Source: Limnohabitans sp. B9-3 (GTDB lineage: Bacteria; Pseudomonadota; Gammaproteobacteria; Burkholderiales; Burkholderiaceae_C). From it: DNA of 64,000 bases. Position numbers and translations under genes: made by a program. The notes beneath the pieces are model-generated. The model had not been told where the DNA came from. It saw nothing but the letters and a program-made list of their open reading frames with translations, and did no database searches. This document shows, piece after piece, positions 18,016 to 26,933 of this stretch; the first letter of the stretch is position 1, and each line of letters opens with the position of its first letter. The stretch spans positions 62,001-126,000 of the forward strand of contig NZ_NESI01000008.1 of the NCBI RefSeq assembly GCF_002778325.1, written 5' to 3'.

Positions 18016-18416
18016 GCCATGCGCCTTTCTTGAAGAATTCTGTTTTTTATGGGCATAAAGTCGGCCTGCGCAATGAGATGTCGGTAGAGCAAACGCGCAA
18101 AGGACTCATCGCTTCCGATGATGCGACGGCCGTGGCGCAAGACCTGCCCAAGCAGGGGTTCGGGGGCGGGATAGAGATCGACCAAGTCAACAGGTCGGCC
18201 AAACTTTTCTGCCAAGGCTTCGATGATGGCGATTTTTTCATCCACGCTAATTGGGCGTGCGCAAACAATGCCCAGATCTAAATCGCTGTCTGGACGAGCT
18301 CGGCCGCTGGCGACAGAGCCAAACAAGATCGCCAATTGAACAACAGGGAACCGCGACAACACGTCGCGAAGTTGATCGTCCACGGGGCTAGCGATTGACG
18401 TTGAAGGTTGAACCAT
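18000..18416 (-). CDS. mntA: MntA-like nucleotidyltransferase antitoxin
   Basis: The 138-residue protein has the MNT signature AILFGSVASGRARPDSDLDLGIV, with the GS pair and DxD metal-binding aspartates, and a third acidic residue in PVDLVDLYPA. It transfers AMP to the HEPN toxin encoded immediately downstream; the genes overlap by 16 nt. The gene order antitoxin then toxin is usual for this class. It is divergent from the phasin gene. Confidence 0.9.
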   Translation of the reverse strand: MVQPSTSIASPVDDQLRDVLSRFPVVQLAILFGSVASGRARPDSDLDLGIVCARPISVDEKIAIIEALAEKFGRPVDLVDLYPAPEPLLGQVLRHGRRIIGSDESFARLLYRHLIAQADFMPIKNRILQERRMAWIGK

Positions 18417-18496
18417 GCGAATGAGCTTAACCCAATTGCCAGTGCAAGCACTGCGCGTTAAAGTGCCCTCTTCTGCAACGTCTTTGAAAGCGCCTC

Positions 18497-19081
18497 ATGT
18501 CTAAAAAAAATCCGTTTGATCCCGCCGCGATGTCTGACAACGTGAAAGAGCAAGCGCAGCAAATTTGGTTGGCAGGCTTGGGCGCGTTTTCGAAGGCGCA
18601 ACAGGAAGGCACCAAGGCATTTGAAAAGCTGGTGAGCGACGGCATCACGATGCAGCGCAAGGTGCACACCACCGCTGAAGAAAAGCTGGCCGAAGCGACG
18701 CAAAAAGTGACGGAAGCGGCGCAGACGCTGAACGAACGCGCGACAGGTCAATGGGGCAAGTTAGAAAACATTTTTGAAGACCGCGTGGCCAAGGCGCTGC
18801 AAGGACTTGGCGTGCCATCGGCACAAGAGTTGAAGGCGCTGCATGAGCGTGTGGCGGCGCTGGAGGCGCAATTGGGTCAAGCGGCCCAGCCTGTGGCCGT
18901 CAAACCTACGGCGGCCAAAAAGACGACAGCTGCACCGAAAGCGGCGGCAAAGCCTGCTGTAAAGCCAGCAACGAAGGCAGCTACCAAAGTGCCCGCTAAA
19001 TCGACGGCGAAAACGGCAGTCAAAACGGCGGCTAAGGCGCCCGCCAAGTCTGTCAAACCTGCCAAACCTGCCAAAAATTAA
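18497..19081 (+). CDS. Phasin-family PHA granule-associated protein with Lys/Ala/Pro-rich tail
   Basis: The 194-residue protein has an N-terminal phasin domain (QIWLAGLGAFSKAQQEGTKAFEKLV) of amphipathic helices to about residue 125. The C-terminal tail is made of repeated AAKPAVKP/AKAPAKS-like units, similar to histone H1/PhaF tails that bind nucleoid DNA. It would coat polyhydroxyalkanoate granules and could link them to DNA. The PhaI/PhaF-type family and the TetR-type gene that follows (PhaD-like) fit PHA granule control. The stop codon lies inside a palindrome. Confidence 0.88.
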   Translation: MSKKNPFDPAAMSDNVKEQAQQIWLAGLGAFSKAQQEGTKAFEKLVSDGITMQRKVHTTAEEKLAEATQKVTEAAQTLNERATGQWGKLENIFEDRVAKALQGLGVPSAQELKALHERVAALEAQLGQAAQPVAVKPTAAKKTTAAPKAAAKPAVKPATKAATKVPAKSTAKTAVKTAAKAPAKSVKPAKPAKN

Positions 19082-19102
19082 TTGGGATCTGACCCCAATT
19101 AA
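19078..19102. repeat. REP-like palindrome between phasin and TetR genes
   Basis: TTAATTGGG (19078-19086) and CCCAATTAA (19094-19102) pair perfectly around a 7-nt loop. The arm includes the phasin stop codon. There is no T-tract after it. The core GGGATCTGACCCC resembles, from memory, short palindromes associated with Y1-type REP transposases; no such transposase is in the window. Confidence 0.5.
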
Positions 19103-19121
19103 ATGAACAAATTCGATTCAT

Positions 19122-19769
19122 ATGGCTAAAAAAGCACCGCGCCGCACGGCTGAGCGGATTTTGGAGACGACGCTAGAGCTGTTCAACCGCTTTGGCGAGC
19201 CAAACGTGTCAACGACGCTAATTTCGGCTGAGCTGAACATCAGCCCTGGCAATTTGTATTACCACTACCCCGCCAAAGAGGAGTTGGTGACGGCGCTGTT
19301 CAACCGCTATGAAACAGCGCTGCACGAACTGCTGGGCGCGGCGCCTGGTGTGCACGATGTGGAGGACGCTTGGTTTTTCATGCACAGCTTGTTTGAGTTG
19401 GTGTGGGAGTACCGGTTTTTGTACCGCGATTTGAACCATTTGCTGAGCAACAACCGGCGGCTAGAAACCCACGTGAAAGATGCGCTGCTGCACAAGAACA
19501 CGGCGTTTCGTACTTTGTTGGACAACCTCGCGCACGAAGGCGCTTTGCAGGTCACGGTGTCGGAGCGCGAGGCCACAGCGACGCACATGGTGGTGATGTT
19601 GACGTGGTGGCTGAGTTACGAGTACGTGCGCGATCCGCGTCACGCGCTAGAGCCTGAGAGTGCGCAAAAGTCGCTGTTGCGCGGGGCCAAGCATGTGCTG
19701 AGTTTGGTGCTGCCGTTTGCGGTGGACGAGCACAAGGGGCACTTGGGCGATTTGCTGAACGCCTATTAA
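19122..19769 (+). CDS. TetR-family transcriptional regulator (PhaD-like)
   Basis: The 215-residue protein begins with a TetR helix-turn-helix (TAERILETTLELFNRFGEPNVSTTLISAELNISPGNLYYHYPAKEELVTALFNRYE). It continues with a C-terminal ligand domain containing FELVWEYRFLYRDLNHLLSNN, as in PhaD-type regulators of polyhydroxyalkanoate genes. It directly follows the phasin gene on the same strand, 40 nt downstream. Its last codon overlaps the convergent amidohydrolase gene by 4 nt. The regulation of the phasin gene by it is inference. Confidence 0.87.
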   Translation: MAKKAPRRTAERILETTLELFNRFGEPNVSTTLISAELNISPGNLYYHYPAKEELVTALFNRYETALHELLGAAPGVHDVEDAWFFMHSLFELVWEYRFLYRDLNHLLSNNRRLETHVKDALLHKNTAFRTLLDNLAHEGALQVTVSEREATATHMVVMLTWWLSYEYVRDPRHALEPESAQKSLLRGAKHVLSLVLPFAVDEHKGHLGDLLNAY

Positions 19770-20968
19770 CGCAACCAAGCCTCGACCAGCTTGACCCACA
19801 CCGTGCCGCCCAAAGGAATGAGGGCGTCGTTGAAGTCGTAGCTGGGGTTGTGCAAGGTGCATGGGCCTTCGCCGTGGCCGTGCGTGCGATGGGCGCCCTC
19901 CCCGTTGCCGATGAACGCATAGGCGCCGGGCACGGCTTGCAACATGTACGAGAAGTCTTCAGCGCCCATGGTGGGCTCTTGCGGCACCACGTTGGCGCCG
20001 CCCACGATGCTGGCCATGACCTGGTGGGCAAACTCGGTCTCGGCAGCGTGGTTGACGGTGGGCGGGTAATTGCGCTCAAACTCAAACGTGCAAGTGGCAC
20101 CAAAGGCCGCGCAGGTGTGGTGCGCAATATCGCGCATGCGTTGCTCAATGAGGTCGAGCACCTCCAAGCTGAAGGTGCGCACGGTGCCTTGCATTTCGCA
20201 GTGGTCGGGCACGACGTTGGTGGCTTCACCGGTGTGGATCATGGTGACCGAAATGACGCCCGCATCGACCGGCTTTTTGTTGCGCGAAATAATGGTTTGA
20301 AACGCTTGCACCATTTGGCAGGCGATCGGCACAGGGTCGATGCCGTTGTGGGGCAACGCAGCGTGGCAGCCTTTGCCGTGGATGGTGATTTTGAACTCGT
20401 TGCTCGACGCCATGACAGGGCCCGCGCTCAAGGCGAATTGCCCTTCGGCCAAGCCCGGCCAGTTGTGCATGCCGTAGACGGCTTGCATGGGGAACAGCTC
20501 AAACAGGCCGTCACGCATCATCTCGCGGGCACCACCGCCGCCTTCTTCTGCGGGCTGAAAAATGAAGTAGACCGTGCCGTCAAATTGCTTGTGCTGCGAC
20601 AGATGCTGGGCCGCAGCCAAGAGCATGGCCACATGCCCATCGTGGCCGCAGGCGTGCATCTTGCCGGGGTGTTTGCTGCTGTGGTCGAACTTGTTGAACT
20701 CTTGAACGGGCAGCGCATCCATATCGGCGCGCAGGCCAATGGCGCGGTCGCTGGTGCCATTTTTTAAGATGCCCACCACGCCCGTCTTGCCTAGTCCACG
20801 GTGAATGGGTATGCCCCATTCGGTGAGCTTTTGCGCCACCACATCGGCGGTGCGAAACTCTTCAAAACTAAGCTCGGGGTGCGCGTGAATATCGCGGCGA
20901 ACTGCCGCGATGCCCGGCGCTTGGGCCATGAGTTCGGCTAAGACTTTGGGATTCAGAGGCAAGTTCAT
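19766..20968 (-). CDS. M20 family amidohydrolase (hippurate/N-acyl-amino acid hydrolase type)
   Basis: The 400-residue protein has the metal-binding motifs of peptidase family M20D: RRDIHAHPELSFEE, LRADMDALPV, MHACGHDGHVAMLL and FQPAEEGGGGAREM. The dimerisation domain ITIHGKGCHAALPHNGIDPV and the final MGAEDFSYML follow. It would hydrolyse an N-acyl amino acid, such as hippurate, to the free amino acid and carboxylate using two metal ions. No signal peptide is seen, so it is cytoplasmic. It is 70 nt from the Bug receptor on the same strand and may work on a compound bound by it. Confidence 0.93.
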   Translation of the reverse strand: MNLPLNPKVLAELMAQAPGIAAVRRDIHAHPELSFEEFRTADVVAQKLTEWGIPIHRGLGKTGVVGILKNGTSDRAIGLRADMDALPVQEFNKFDHSSKHPGKMHACGHDGHVAMLLAAAQHLSQHKQFDGTVYFIFQPAEEGGGGAREMMRDGLFELFPMQAVYGMHNWPGLAEGQFALSAGPVMASSNEFKITIHGKGCHAALPHNGIDPVPIACQMVQAFQTIISRNKKPVDAGVISVTMIHTGEATNVVPDHCEMQGTVRTFSLEVLDLIEQRMRDIAHHTCAAFGATCTFEFERNYPPTVNHAAETEFAHQVMASIVGGANVVPQEPTMGAEDFSYMLQAVPGAYAFIGNGEGAHRTHGHGEGPCTLHNPSYDFNDALIPLGGTVWVKLVEAWLR

Positions 20969-21040
20969 CGTGTCAGTTTATAGCAGCCGCAAAGGGCGCG
21001 CTTGGCCTAAGGGGACACCCTAAGCGGGTGCACCAGCGCC

Positions 21041-22036
21041 TTATTGCTTGTCGATCTTGGCTTTGATGATCACGTCATGCCAGCGTCGAATGTCGGCGGC
21101 CAGCAACTCGGCGGCTTGCTCAGGCGTGGAGCCTTGGGCGTTGAGGTTGACGTCGCTCAAACGCTTTTTGACGTCGGGCATGTCCATGATGGTTTGAATT
21201 TCGCGGCTCAAGCGCAACACCACGTCACGCGGTGTCTGTGCGGGCACGGCCAAACCGTTCCACGACGAGGCTTGGAACTTGTCCAAGCTGCCACCGGCTT
21301 CGCGCACGGTCGGCACGTCTGGCATGCTGGCGGCGCGCTTGTCACCCAGCAAAGCCAAAGGGCGCACGGCGTTGGATTTGATTTGCGGCATCAAGGGCCC
21401 GACGATTTCAACCATCGCATCCAAGCTACCGCCGCGCAAGGCGTTGATGACGGGCGGCGTGCCATTGAACGGAACAATTTGCGCCGACAGACCCGAAGCG
21501 CTCAAGAACAACTCTGCGGCCAAGTTTTGGGTGGTGCCAATTTGGGGCGTGCCGATGTTGAGCTTGCCAGGGTTGGCGCGACCGTAGGCCAGCAACTCGG
21601 CAAAGGTTTTGAAGCGGCCACCTTCGGCCGAGGCGATGACCAAGTCAAACGTGGCCAGTTTGGAGACGGGCGTGAAGTCTTTGACCGTGTCAAACGGCAA
21701 AGTTTTGAAGAGCGACGCGCTGACGGCCGTGCCGCTGGAGATCAACAACATCGTGTGGCCATCGGGCTCAGCACGGGCCACTATTTCGCCTGCGACGATG
21801 CCGCCTGCGCTGGGTTTGTTCTCGATCACCACCGATTGACCCAAGGCCTCGGACAGTTTTTGCCCGACCGTGCGCGCCGTGATGTCGGCCGCGCCGCCGG
21901 CCGCATTGGGCACCACGATTTTGAGGGTTTTGGAAGGGAATGCCGGGGTTTGGGCCAGGCTGCTGAAGCTGGCGACCAGGGCCAGGCTGACGACGCAGAG
22001 CGACTTGATGAATGGCGAGAGGTTTGAATTTTTCAT
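21041..22036 (-). CDS. Bug-family tripartite tricarboxylate transporter receptor (periplasmic)
   Basis: The 331-residue protein has a signal peptide (SLCVVSLALVASFSSLAQ) and the Bug/TctC fold marks FPSKTLKIVVPNAAGGAADITARTVGQKL and VIENKPSAGGIVAGE. The later EAGGSLDKFQASSWNGLAVPAQTPRDVV also belongs to the family. Bug proteins bind carboxylates, amino acids or other small anions. No TctA/TctB membrane genes lie nearby, as is common for solitary Bug receptors in Burkholderiales. It lies upstream of the M20 amidohydrolase on the minus strand. Confidence 0.92.
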   Translation of the reverse strand: MKNSNLSPFIKSLCVVSLALVASFSSLAQTPAFPSKTLKIVVPNAAGGAADITARTVGQKLSEALGQSVVIENKPSAGGIVAGEIVARAEPDGHTMLLISSGTAVSASLFKTLPFDTVKDFTPVSKLATFDLVIASAEGGRFKTFAELLAYGRANPGKLNIGTPQIGTTQNLAAELFLSASGLSAQIVPFNGTPPVINALRGGSLDAMVEIVGPLMPQIKSNAVRPLALLGDKRAASMPDVPTVREAGGSLDKFQASSWNGLAVPAQTPRDVVLRLSREIQTIMDMPDVKKRLSDVNLNAQGSTPEQAAELLAADIRRWHDVIIKAKIDKQ

Positions 22037-22084
22037 AGGTGCACTTTAATGAGGAATGAAATTTGAAGCAACGTGTGCGGGATA

Positions 22085-22870
22085 TCAGGCGACCCAAACG
22101 GTGCCCAAGCGCGATTGCGCGATTTCTAGCAAACCGTCAAAGATCAAGGTGTCCACCAGTTCAAACTGCACCGACATGCTGGGCGCCATCTTCCAACCCG
22201 CGCCGCCGGTCATCAGGCACATGGGCTCTTCGCCGCAGTGTTGGCGCACATGCTGAACCATGCGTTCGACCGCGCCAGCAATGGCAAAAGTGCCACCGCT
22301 GGTGAGGGCATCGCTGGTGTTGGTGGGGAATTCGCAGACGTCACCGGTGGGCACACGCAAGCCTGCGGTGCCTGACTCCAAGGCGCGCAACATGATGCCG
22401 TGGCCAGGCAAGATCAAGCCGCCCAAAAACTTGCCGCTGGCGTCAATGGCTTCCACGGTCACCGCCGTACCCACCATGACCACCACCATGGGTTTGGGCG
22501 CACCGCCGCAGCTCGCCAGCATGCGCGCGTGTGCACCGATCATGGCAACCCAACGGTCAGCACCCAAGCGCGTGGGGTGGTCGTAGCCGTTGGTCATGCC
22601 GGCTTCTGCGGCAGAGGACACGGCCCAATGCGGGGCGAAGTCCCACATTTCCATTTGTTCTTCGACGCGGCGGCGAATGGCCTCGCCGGCCACGATGCAG
22701 CCCAACATGTGGGTGGGCTCGGGCAGATCGCGCCAATCTTCATCTGCCAAACGGTCAATATTCTCTAGAAACACAGCGCCACTGCCCAACAACTTGGCGC
22801 CGGGTGCCGGGCTGTCGTACACGCCCCATTTAAGACGGGTGTTGCCCACATCGAGTGCAAGAAATGTCAT
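22085..22870 (-). CDS. coaX: Type III pantothenate kinase
   Basis: The 261-residue protein carries the ASKHA-fold signatures of Coa[18 protein letters not shown] at the N-terminus with the catalytic Asp, [14 protein letters not shown] in the middle, [14 protein letters not shown] (phosphate 2) and GGLILPG. It phosphorylates pantothenate in the first step of coenzyme A synthesis. The length is normal for the family. Unlike many beta-proteobacteria no birA (biotin-protein ligase) gene adjoins it in the visible sequence. Confidence 0.95.
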   Translation of the reverse strand: MTFLALDVGNTRLKWGVYDSPAPGAKLLGSGAVFLENIDRLADEDWRDLPEPTHMLGCIVAGEAIRRRVEEQMEMWDFAPHWAVSSAAEAGMTNGYDHPTRLGADRWVAMIGAHARMLASCGGAPKPMVVVMVGTAVTVEAIDASGKFLGGLILPGHGIMLRALESGTAGLRVPTGDVCEFPTNTSDALTSGGTFAIAGAVERMVQHVRQHCGEEPMCLMTGGAGWKMAPSMSVQFELVDTLIFDGLLEIAQSRLGTVWVA

Positions 22871-23090
22871 AGGTGCGTGAATGTGTAGCCCGCAATGCCC
22901 AACGCGTTGCTACGCATGTTTTTATTCAAATGAAATGGTGGACAAGTATAGAAGCCGCTCGTCTCCAGAGAGACAAACAGACAGGCATTTGAAGAACCAC
23001 TAGGGGAAACCCTTGAAAAAAATCTAACAAGGCAGATCAAAATCAGCACCCCAATTCATGTCTTTGTCAAAAACCTAGGAGACTTCTCTG

Positions 23091-24212
23091 ATGTCAGAAA
23101 TCAAAAAAACCACGGCTCGCCGTAACGTACTCAAAGGCGCTGCTGCCGCTGCCGCTGGCGTGGCTGCTGCACCGATGGTCGCCGCCCAAACCGGCCCCAT
23201 CAGCATGCGCTGGCAGAGCACTTGGCCCGCCAAGGACATCTTCCATGAGTACGCCCTTGACTACGCGAAAAAAGTCAACGACATGACCGGTGGCGATTTG
23301 AAGATTGAAGTGTTGCCTGCAGGTTCTGTGGTGCCAGCCTTTGGTTTGCTCGAAGCTGTGTCTAAGGGCACCTTGGACGGCGGTCACGGCGTGTTGGGCT
23401 ACCACTACGGCAAGCAAAACGCTTTGGCGCTGTGGAACTCAGGCCCAGCCTTCGGCATGGACGCCAACATGGTGTTGGCATGGCACAAGTACGGCGGCGG
23501 CGCTGAGTTGTTGGCCAAGTTGTACGCCTCCATCGGCGGCAACGTGCAGTCATTCTTGTACGGCCCCATGAGCACCCAACCTTTGGGCTGGTTCAAAAAG
23601 CCAATCACCAAAACAGCTGACTTCAAGGGCTTGAAGTTCCGCACTAACGGTTTGGCCATTGACTTGTTCACAGCCATGGGTGCTGCCGTGAACGCATTGC
23701 CAGGCGGCGAAATCGTGCCAGCGATGGACCGCGGTTTGCTGGACGGTGCTGAGTTCAACAACGCCACGTCTGACCGTGTCTTGGGCTTCCCAGACGTGTC
23801 TAAGGTGTGCATGTTGCAAAGCTACCACCAAAGCGCTGAGACCTTCGAGATCATGTTCAACAAGAACAAGTACGACGCACTGCCCGCCAAGATGAAGGCT
23901 GTGATTGCCGGCGCGACTGAGGCAGCTTCTGCCGACATGTCTTGGAAAGCGGTTGACCGTTACTCTCAAGACTACGCTGAGTTGCAAACCAAAGACAAGG
24001 TCAAGTTCTACAAAACGCCTGACTCCATTTTGCAAGACCAGTTGAAAATTTGGTCTGAAATCTTGGAGAAGAAGTCTGCTGAGAACCCATTGTTCAAAGA
24101 GATCGTGGCTTCGCAAAAGGCGTTTGCAACGCGCGCTGTGAAGTGGGATCAGGACACCAACATCAGCCGTCGCATGGCGGTCAACCACTTCTTCGGTGCG
24201 AAGAAAGCTTAA
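23091..24212 (+). CDS. dctP: TRAP transporter periplasmic substrate-binding protein (DctP, TakP-like)
   Basis: The 373-residue protein has a Tat-like signal (TARRNVLKGAAAAAAGVAAAPMVAA) and the DctP fold. The conserved arginine in GLKFRTNGLA should hold the substrate carboxylate; ALPGGEIVPAMDRGLLDGAEF is the hallmark of the 2-oxo acid-binding TakP branch. A ribosome site (AGGAG) precedes the ATG. It captures a monocarboxylate or 2-oxo acid in the periplasm for the DctQM permease encoded next. A strong terminator-like hairpin stands between it and dctQ. Confidence 0.92.
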   Translation: MSEIKKTTARRNVLKGAAAAAAGVAAAPMVAAQTGPISMRWQSTWPAKDIFHEYALDYAKKVNDMTGGDLKIEVLPAGSVVPAFGLLEAVSKGTLDGGHGVLGYHYGKQNALALWNSGPAFGMDANMVLAWHKYGGGAELLAKLYASIGGNVQSFLYGPMSTQPLGWFKKPITKTADFKGLKFRTNGLAIDLFTAMGAAVNALPGGEIVPAMDRGLLDGAEFNNATSDRVLGFPDVSKVCMLQSYHQSAETFEIMFNKNKYDALPAKMKAVIAGATEAASADMSWKAVDRYSQDYAELQTKDKVKFYKTPDSILQDQLKIWSEILEKKSAENPLFKEIVASQKAFATRAVKWDQDTNISRRMAVNHFFGAKKA

Positions 24213-24240
24213 GCTAAAATTTTAGGCTGTTAGACCACGG

Positions 24241-24277
24241 GACTGAAGTCTGCGCAAGCAGAACTTCAGTCTTTTTT
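24241..24277 (+). terminator. Intergenic hairpin between dctP and dctQ
   Basis: GACTGAAGT and ACTTCAGTC (24241-24249, 24263-24271) form a 9-bp stem. It continues, after one bulged A, into CTGC/GCAG around a GCAA tetraloop. Six T follow. It is a full intrinsic terminator in shape. Partial termination here would give more binding protein than permease. Confidence 0.8.
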
Positions 24278-24292
24278 ATTTTTAAGAACGAT

Positions 24293-24958
24293 ATGAACAC
24301 ACTGAAACTGCTTCACACAGCAGACAACATCAGCACATGGGTAGGCAAAGCCTTCGCATGGCTGATCGTGGTGCTGATGGTGATGGTGATGGGCGAAGTT
24401 TTCAAGCGCTACGCCTTGAACGCCCCCACCGCTTGGATTTTTGAGGCCAGCAACATGCTGTATGGCACCGCCTTCATGATGTGCGGCGCCTACACACTGA
24501 GCCAAGACGGCCACGTCCGTGGCGACTTTTTTTACGGCAGCGCCAAACCCCGCACACAAGCGTCGCTTGATCTGGGTCTCTACATCTTGTTCTTCTTGCC
24601 TGGCGTGATCGCCTTGACATGGGCAGGCTGGACCTACGCCGGCGACGCCATCTCAATTCGCGAAATGACCAACAGCGCCGACGCGATTCCCTTGTACCCC
24701 TTCAAGGCCATCATTCCGCTGACCGGCTTCATTGTGTTGATGCAAGGCTTGGCTGAAATTGTGCGTTGTGTGGTGTGCCTACAAACCGGCGAATGGCCCG
24801 CACGCTTGAAAGATGCCAACGAAATTGACGTGGTCGAGCAACAACTGTCGGCCAGTATTTATGTCGACGAAGACGCCAAACGCGAGGCGATTGAACGCGC
24901 GAAAAACATTGACGATGAGGCCCACCAGCGTGGTAGCTCGATGGGAGAGAAAAAATGA
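24293..24958 (+). CDS. dctQ: TRAP transporter small permease subunit
   Basis: The 221-residue product has four hydrophobic spans in the DctQ arrangement (WLIVVLMVMVMGEVFKRY, SNMLYGTAFMMCGAYTLSQDGHVRGDFFY, LYILFFLPGVIALTWAGW, FKAIIPLTGFIVLMQGLAEIV). A long charged cytoplasmic tail follows (about residues 165-221). Its end overlaps dctM by 4 nt, showing translational coupling. It is a required partner of DctM. The tail is longer than usual. Confidence 0.9.
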   Translation: MNTLKLLHTADNISTWVGKAFAWLIVVLMVMVMGEVFKRYALNAPTAWIFEASNMLYGTAFMMCGAYTLSQDGHVRGDFFYGSAKPRTQASLDLGLYILFFLPGVIALTWAGWTYAGDAISIREMTNSADAIPLYPFKAIIPLTGFIVLMQGLAEIVRCVVCLQTGEWPARLKDANEIDVVEQQLSASIYVDEDAKREAIERAKNIDDEAHQRGSSMGEKK

Positions 24959-26814
24959 GCGATCCAGCACTCGGACTAACGATGCTTTGCCTGATCATCG
25001 TGGTGATCATGATGGGCTTTCCAACGGCGTTCACGCTGATGGGTTTGGGCATGGTGTTTGGCTTCACGGCCTTCTACAACCCTGCTGAGCCTTGGTTGGA
25101 CAACCGCGTTTTTAACCTGATGGTTCAACGCACCTACGGCGCGATGACCAACGACACCTTGCTATCCATCCCGCTGTTCGTGCTAATGGGCTATGTGATG
25201 GAACGGGGCGCCTTGGTGGACAAAATGTTCCACAGCGTGCAGCTGGCCTTCCGCCGTTTGCCTGGCTCTTTGGCTGTGGCTACTTTGGTAATTTGCACTT
25301 TCTGGGGCATTGCCAGCGGTTTGGTGGGCGCGGTGGTGGTGCTGATGGGTGTCATCGCGATGCGCCCCATGTTGAGCGCGGGCTATGACACGCGCTTGGC
25401 TGCAGGCGTGATCACGGCTGGCGGCACCTTGGGCATTTTGATTCCCCCCTCGGTGATGATCATTGTGTACGCCGCTGTGGCAGGCCAATCGGTGGTCAAG
25501 TTGTATGCCGCGGCGATGTTCCCTGGCTTTTTCTTGGCTTTCTTGTACTTGGTATATGTCATCGGCTGGGTCTTGATTGACCCGAAGATTGCGCCTAAGT
25601 TGCCGGAAGAACAAACCAGAGCGCCTGTGTCGCCTTGGCTGGAAAAACTCGGTGAGCAGTACTCCAAGCGCATGCTGCCAGCCATGGCGAAAGCGGTGCT
25701 GATGCCTGGCCGTGCACTGCAAATCAGCGTGCCTGATGTGCGCGTGACCTGGGGTTTGTTGGTGCGTAGCTTCACAATGGCCTTGGCCCCTGTGTTCATC
25801 GTCGTGGCCATGTTGGCAACGTCGTGGTGGTATGTGGTGATTTATTCACAAGCCAACGCCAATGCACAAGCGGGCACTGAAGTTGTGCAGATGACCACCG
25901 ACATCGTGGCTGAAAAAACCACCGATAGCGCTGAGCCAGAAGGTTTAGAAGAAATGGGTGGCGATAAGGTGGCCGATGCCCCTGAAGCCAATAACAACGC
26001 CATGTCGTTGGGCGATGAAGTGGTCGAAGCTGACAAAGTCATCGAAGTGCCCGAGGGTTTCTACACCGGGTTCTGGGGCACAGCACTGGTGCTGTTCGGC
26101 CTGCTGGTTTTCTACTACAAAGGCTTTGACGCTGAGCAGTTTGAGATCCTGAACTTGCTGGTCAAGTCGGTGATGCCGCTGGGCATCCTGACTGCCGTGG
26201 TGTTGGGTGTGATTTTGTTAGGTCTAGCGACTGCGACTGAATCGGCTGCTGTGGGTGCCACGGGCGCCTTCCTCATGGCCTGGTGGTCGGGTTCGCTGAA
26301 CTTTGACAAGACCAAACAAGCGGTGTTCTTGACAGCCAAAACCACCTCCATGGTGTGCTGGTTGTTTGTGGGCTCGGCCTTGTTCTCTGCCGTGTTTGCC
26401 GTCTTGGGTGGCCAGCGCTTGGTGGAACAGTGGGTCATGGCCATGGACCTGACGCCGCTGCAGTTCATGCTGCTGTCGCAAGCTGTCATCTTTGTGCTGG
26501 GCTGGCCTTTGGAGTGGACCGAAATCATCGTGATTTTTGTGCCCATCTTCTTGCCATTGCTGACGCACTTCCAAATCGACCCGATCTTGTGGGGCGTGCT
26601 GGTGTTTGTGAACTTGCAAGCGGCATTCCTGTCACCGCCTGTGGCGATGTCAGCCTTCTATCTGAAAGGGGTGTCACCGCCGCATGTGACCATCAATCAG
26701 ATTTTTGCCGGCATGATGCCTTATATGTTCATCGTGATCATTTGTATGGTGCTGATGTACATCTGGCCAGGGCTCACCCTCTGGTTGCCTGACTACCTGT
26801 ACGGCCCTAAATAA
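24955..26814 (+). CDS. dctM: TRAP transporter large permease subunit with extra acidic segment
   Basis: The 619-residue protein has the DctM pore features: LCLIIVVIMMGFPTAFTLMG at the start, GGTLGILIPPSVMIIVYAAV, and the second repeat with GWPLEWTEIIVIFVPIFLPLL and LSPPVAMSAFYLKGV. Typical DctM proteins have about 430 residues. This one has two insertions, the larger a strongly acidic hydrophilic stretch at about residues 301-367 between membrane spans. It imports the DctP ligand using the sodium gradient. Large DctM variants are known for 2-oxo acid and lactate systems. The acidic stretch has no recognised domain. Confidence 0.92.
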   Translation: MSDPALGLTMLCLIIVVIMMGFPTAFTLMGLGMVFGFTAFYNPAEPWLDNRVFNLMVQRTYGAMTNDTLLSIPLFVLMGYVMERGALVDKMFHSVQLAFRRLPGSLAVATLVICTFWGIASGLVGAVVVLMGVIAMRPMLSAGYDTRLAAGVITAGGTLGILIPPSVMIIVYAAVAGQSVVKLYAAAMFPGFFLAFLYLVYVIGWVLIDPKIAPKLPEEQTRAPVSPWLEKLGEQYSKRMLPAMAKAVLMPGRALQISVPDVRVTWGLLVRSFTMALAPVFIVVAMLATSWWYVVIYSQANANAQAGTEVVQMTTDIVAEKTTDSAEPEGLEEMGGDKVADAPEANNNAMSLGDEVVEADKVIEVPEGFYTGFWGTALVLFGLLVFYYKGFDAEQFEILNLLVKSVMPLGILTAVVLGVILLGLATATESAAVGATGAFLMAWWSGSLNFDKTKQAVFLTAKTTSMVCWLFVGSALFSAVFAVLGGQRLVEQWVMAMDLTPLQFMLLSQAVIFVLGWPLEWTEIIVIFVPIFLPLLTHFQIDPILWGVLVFVNLQAAFLSPPVAMSAFYLKGVSPPHVTINQIFAGMMPYMFIVIICMVLMYIWPGLTLWLPDYLYGPK

Positions 26815-26833
26815 GCCTTGGTTTGACTCAGAC

Positions 26834-26872
26834 AAAGCCGCAGCGCCCTCAAGGCTCTGCGGCTTTTTTATG
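26834..26872 (+). terminator. Rho-independent terminator after dctM
   Basis: AAAGCCGCAG and CTGCGGCTTT (26834-26843, 26857-26866) make a 10-bp stem with a 13-nt loop. A run of T follows. It ends the TRAP operon. Confidence 0.9.
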
Positions 26873-26933
26873 GTCCGCTTTATTTTTGTATCAGGGCAAT
26901 TCCTTGTCACATACGCTGCCAAGTTGCTATCAT

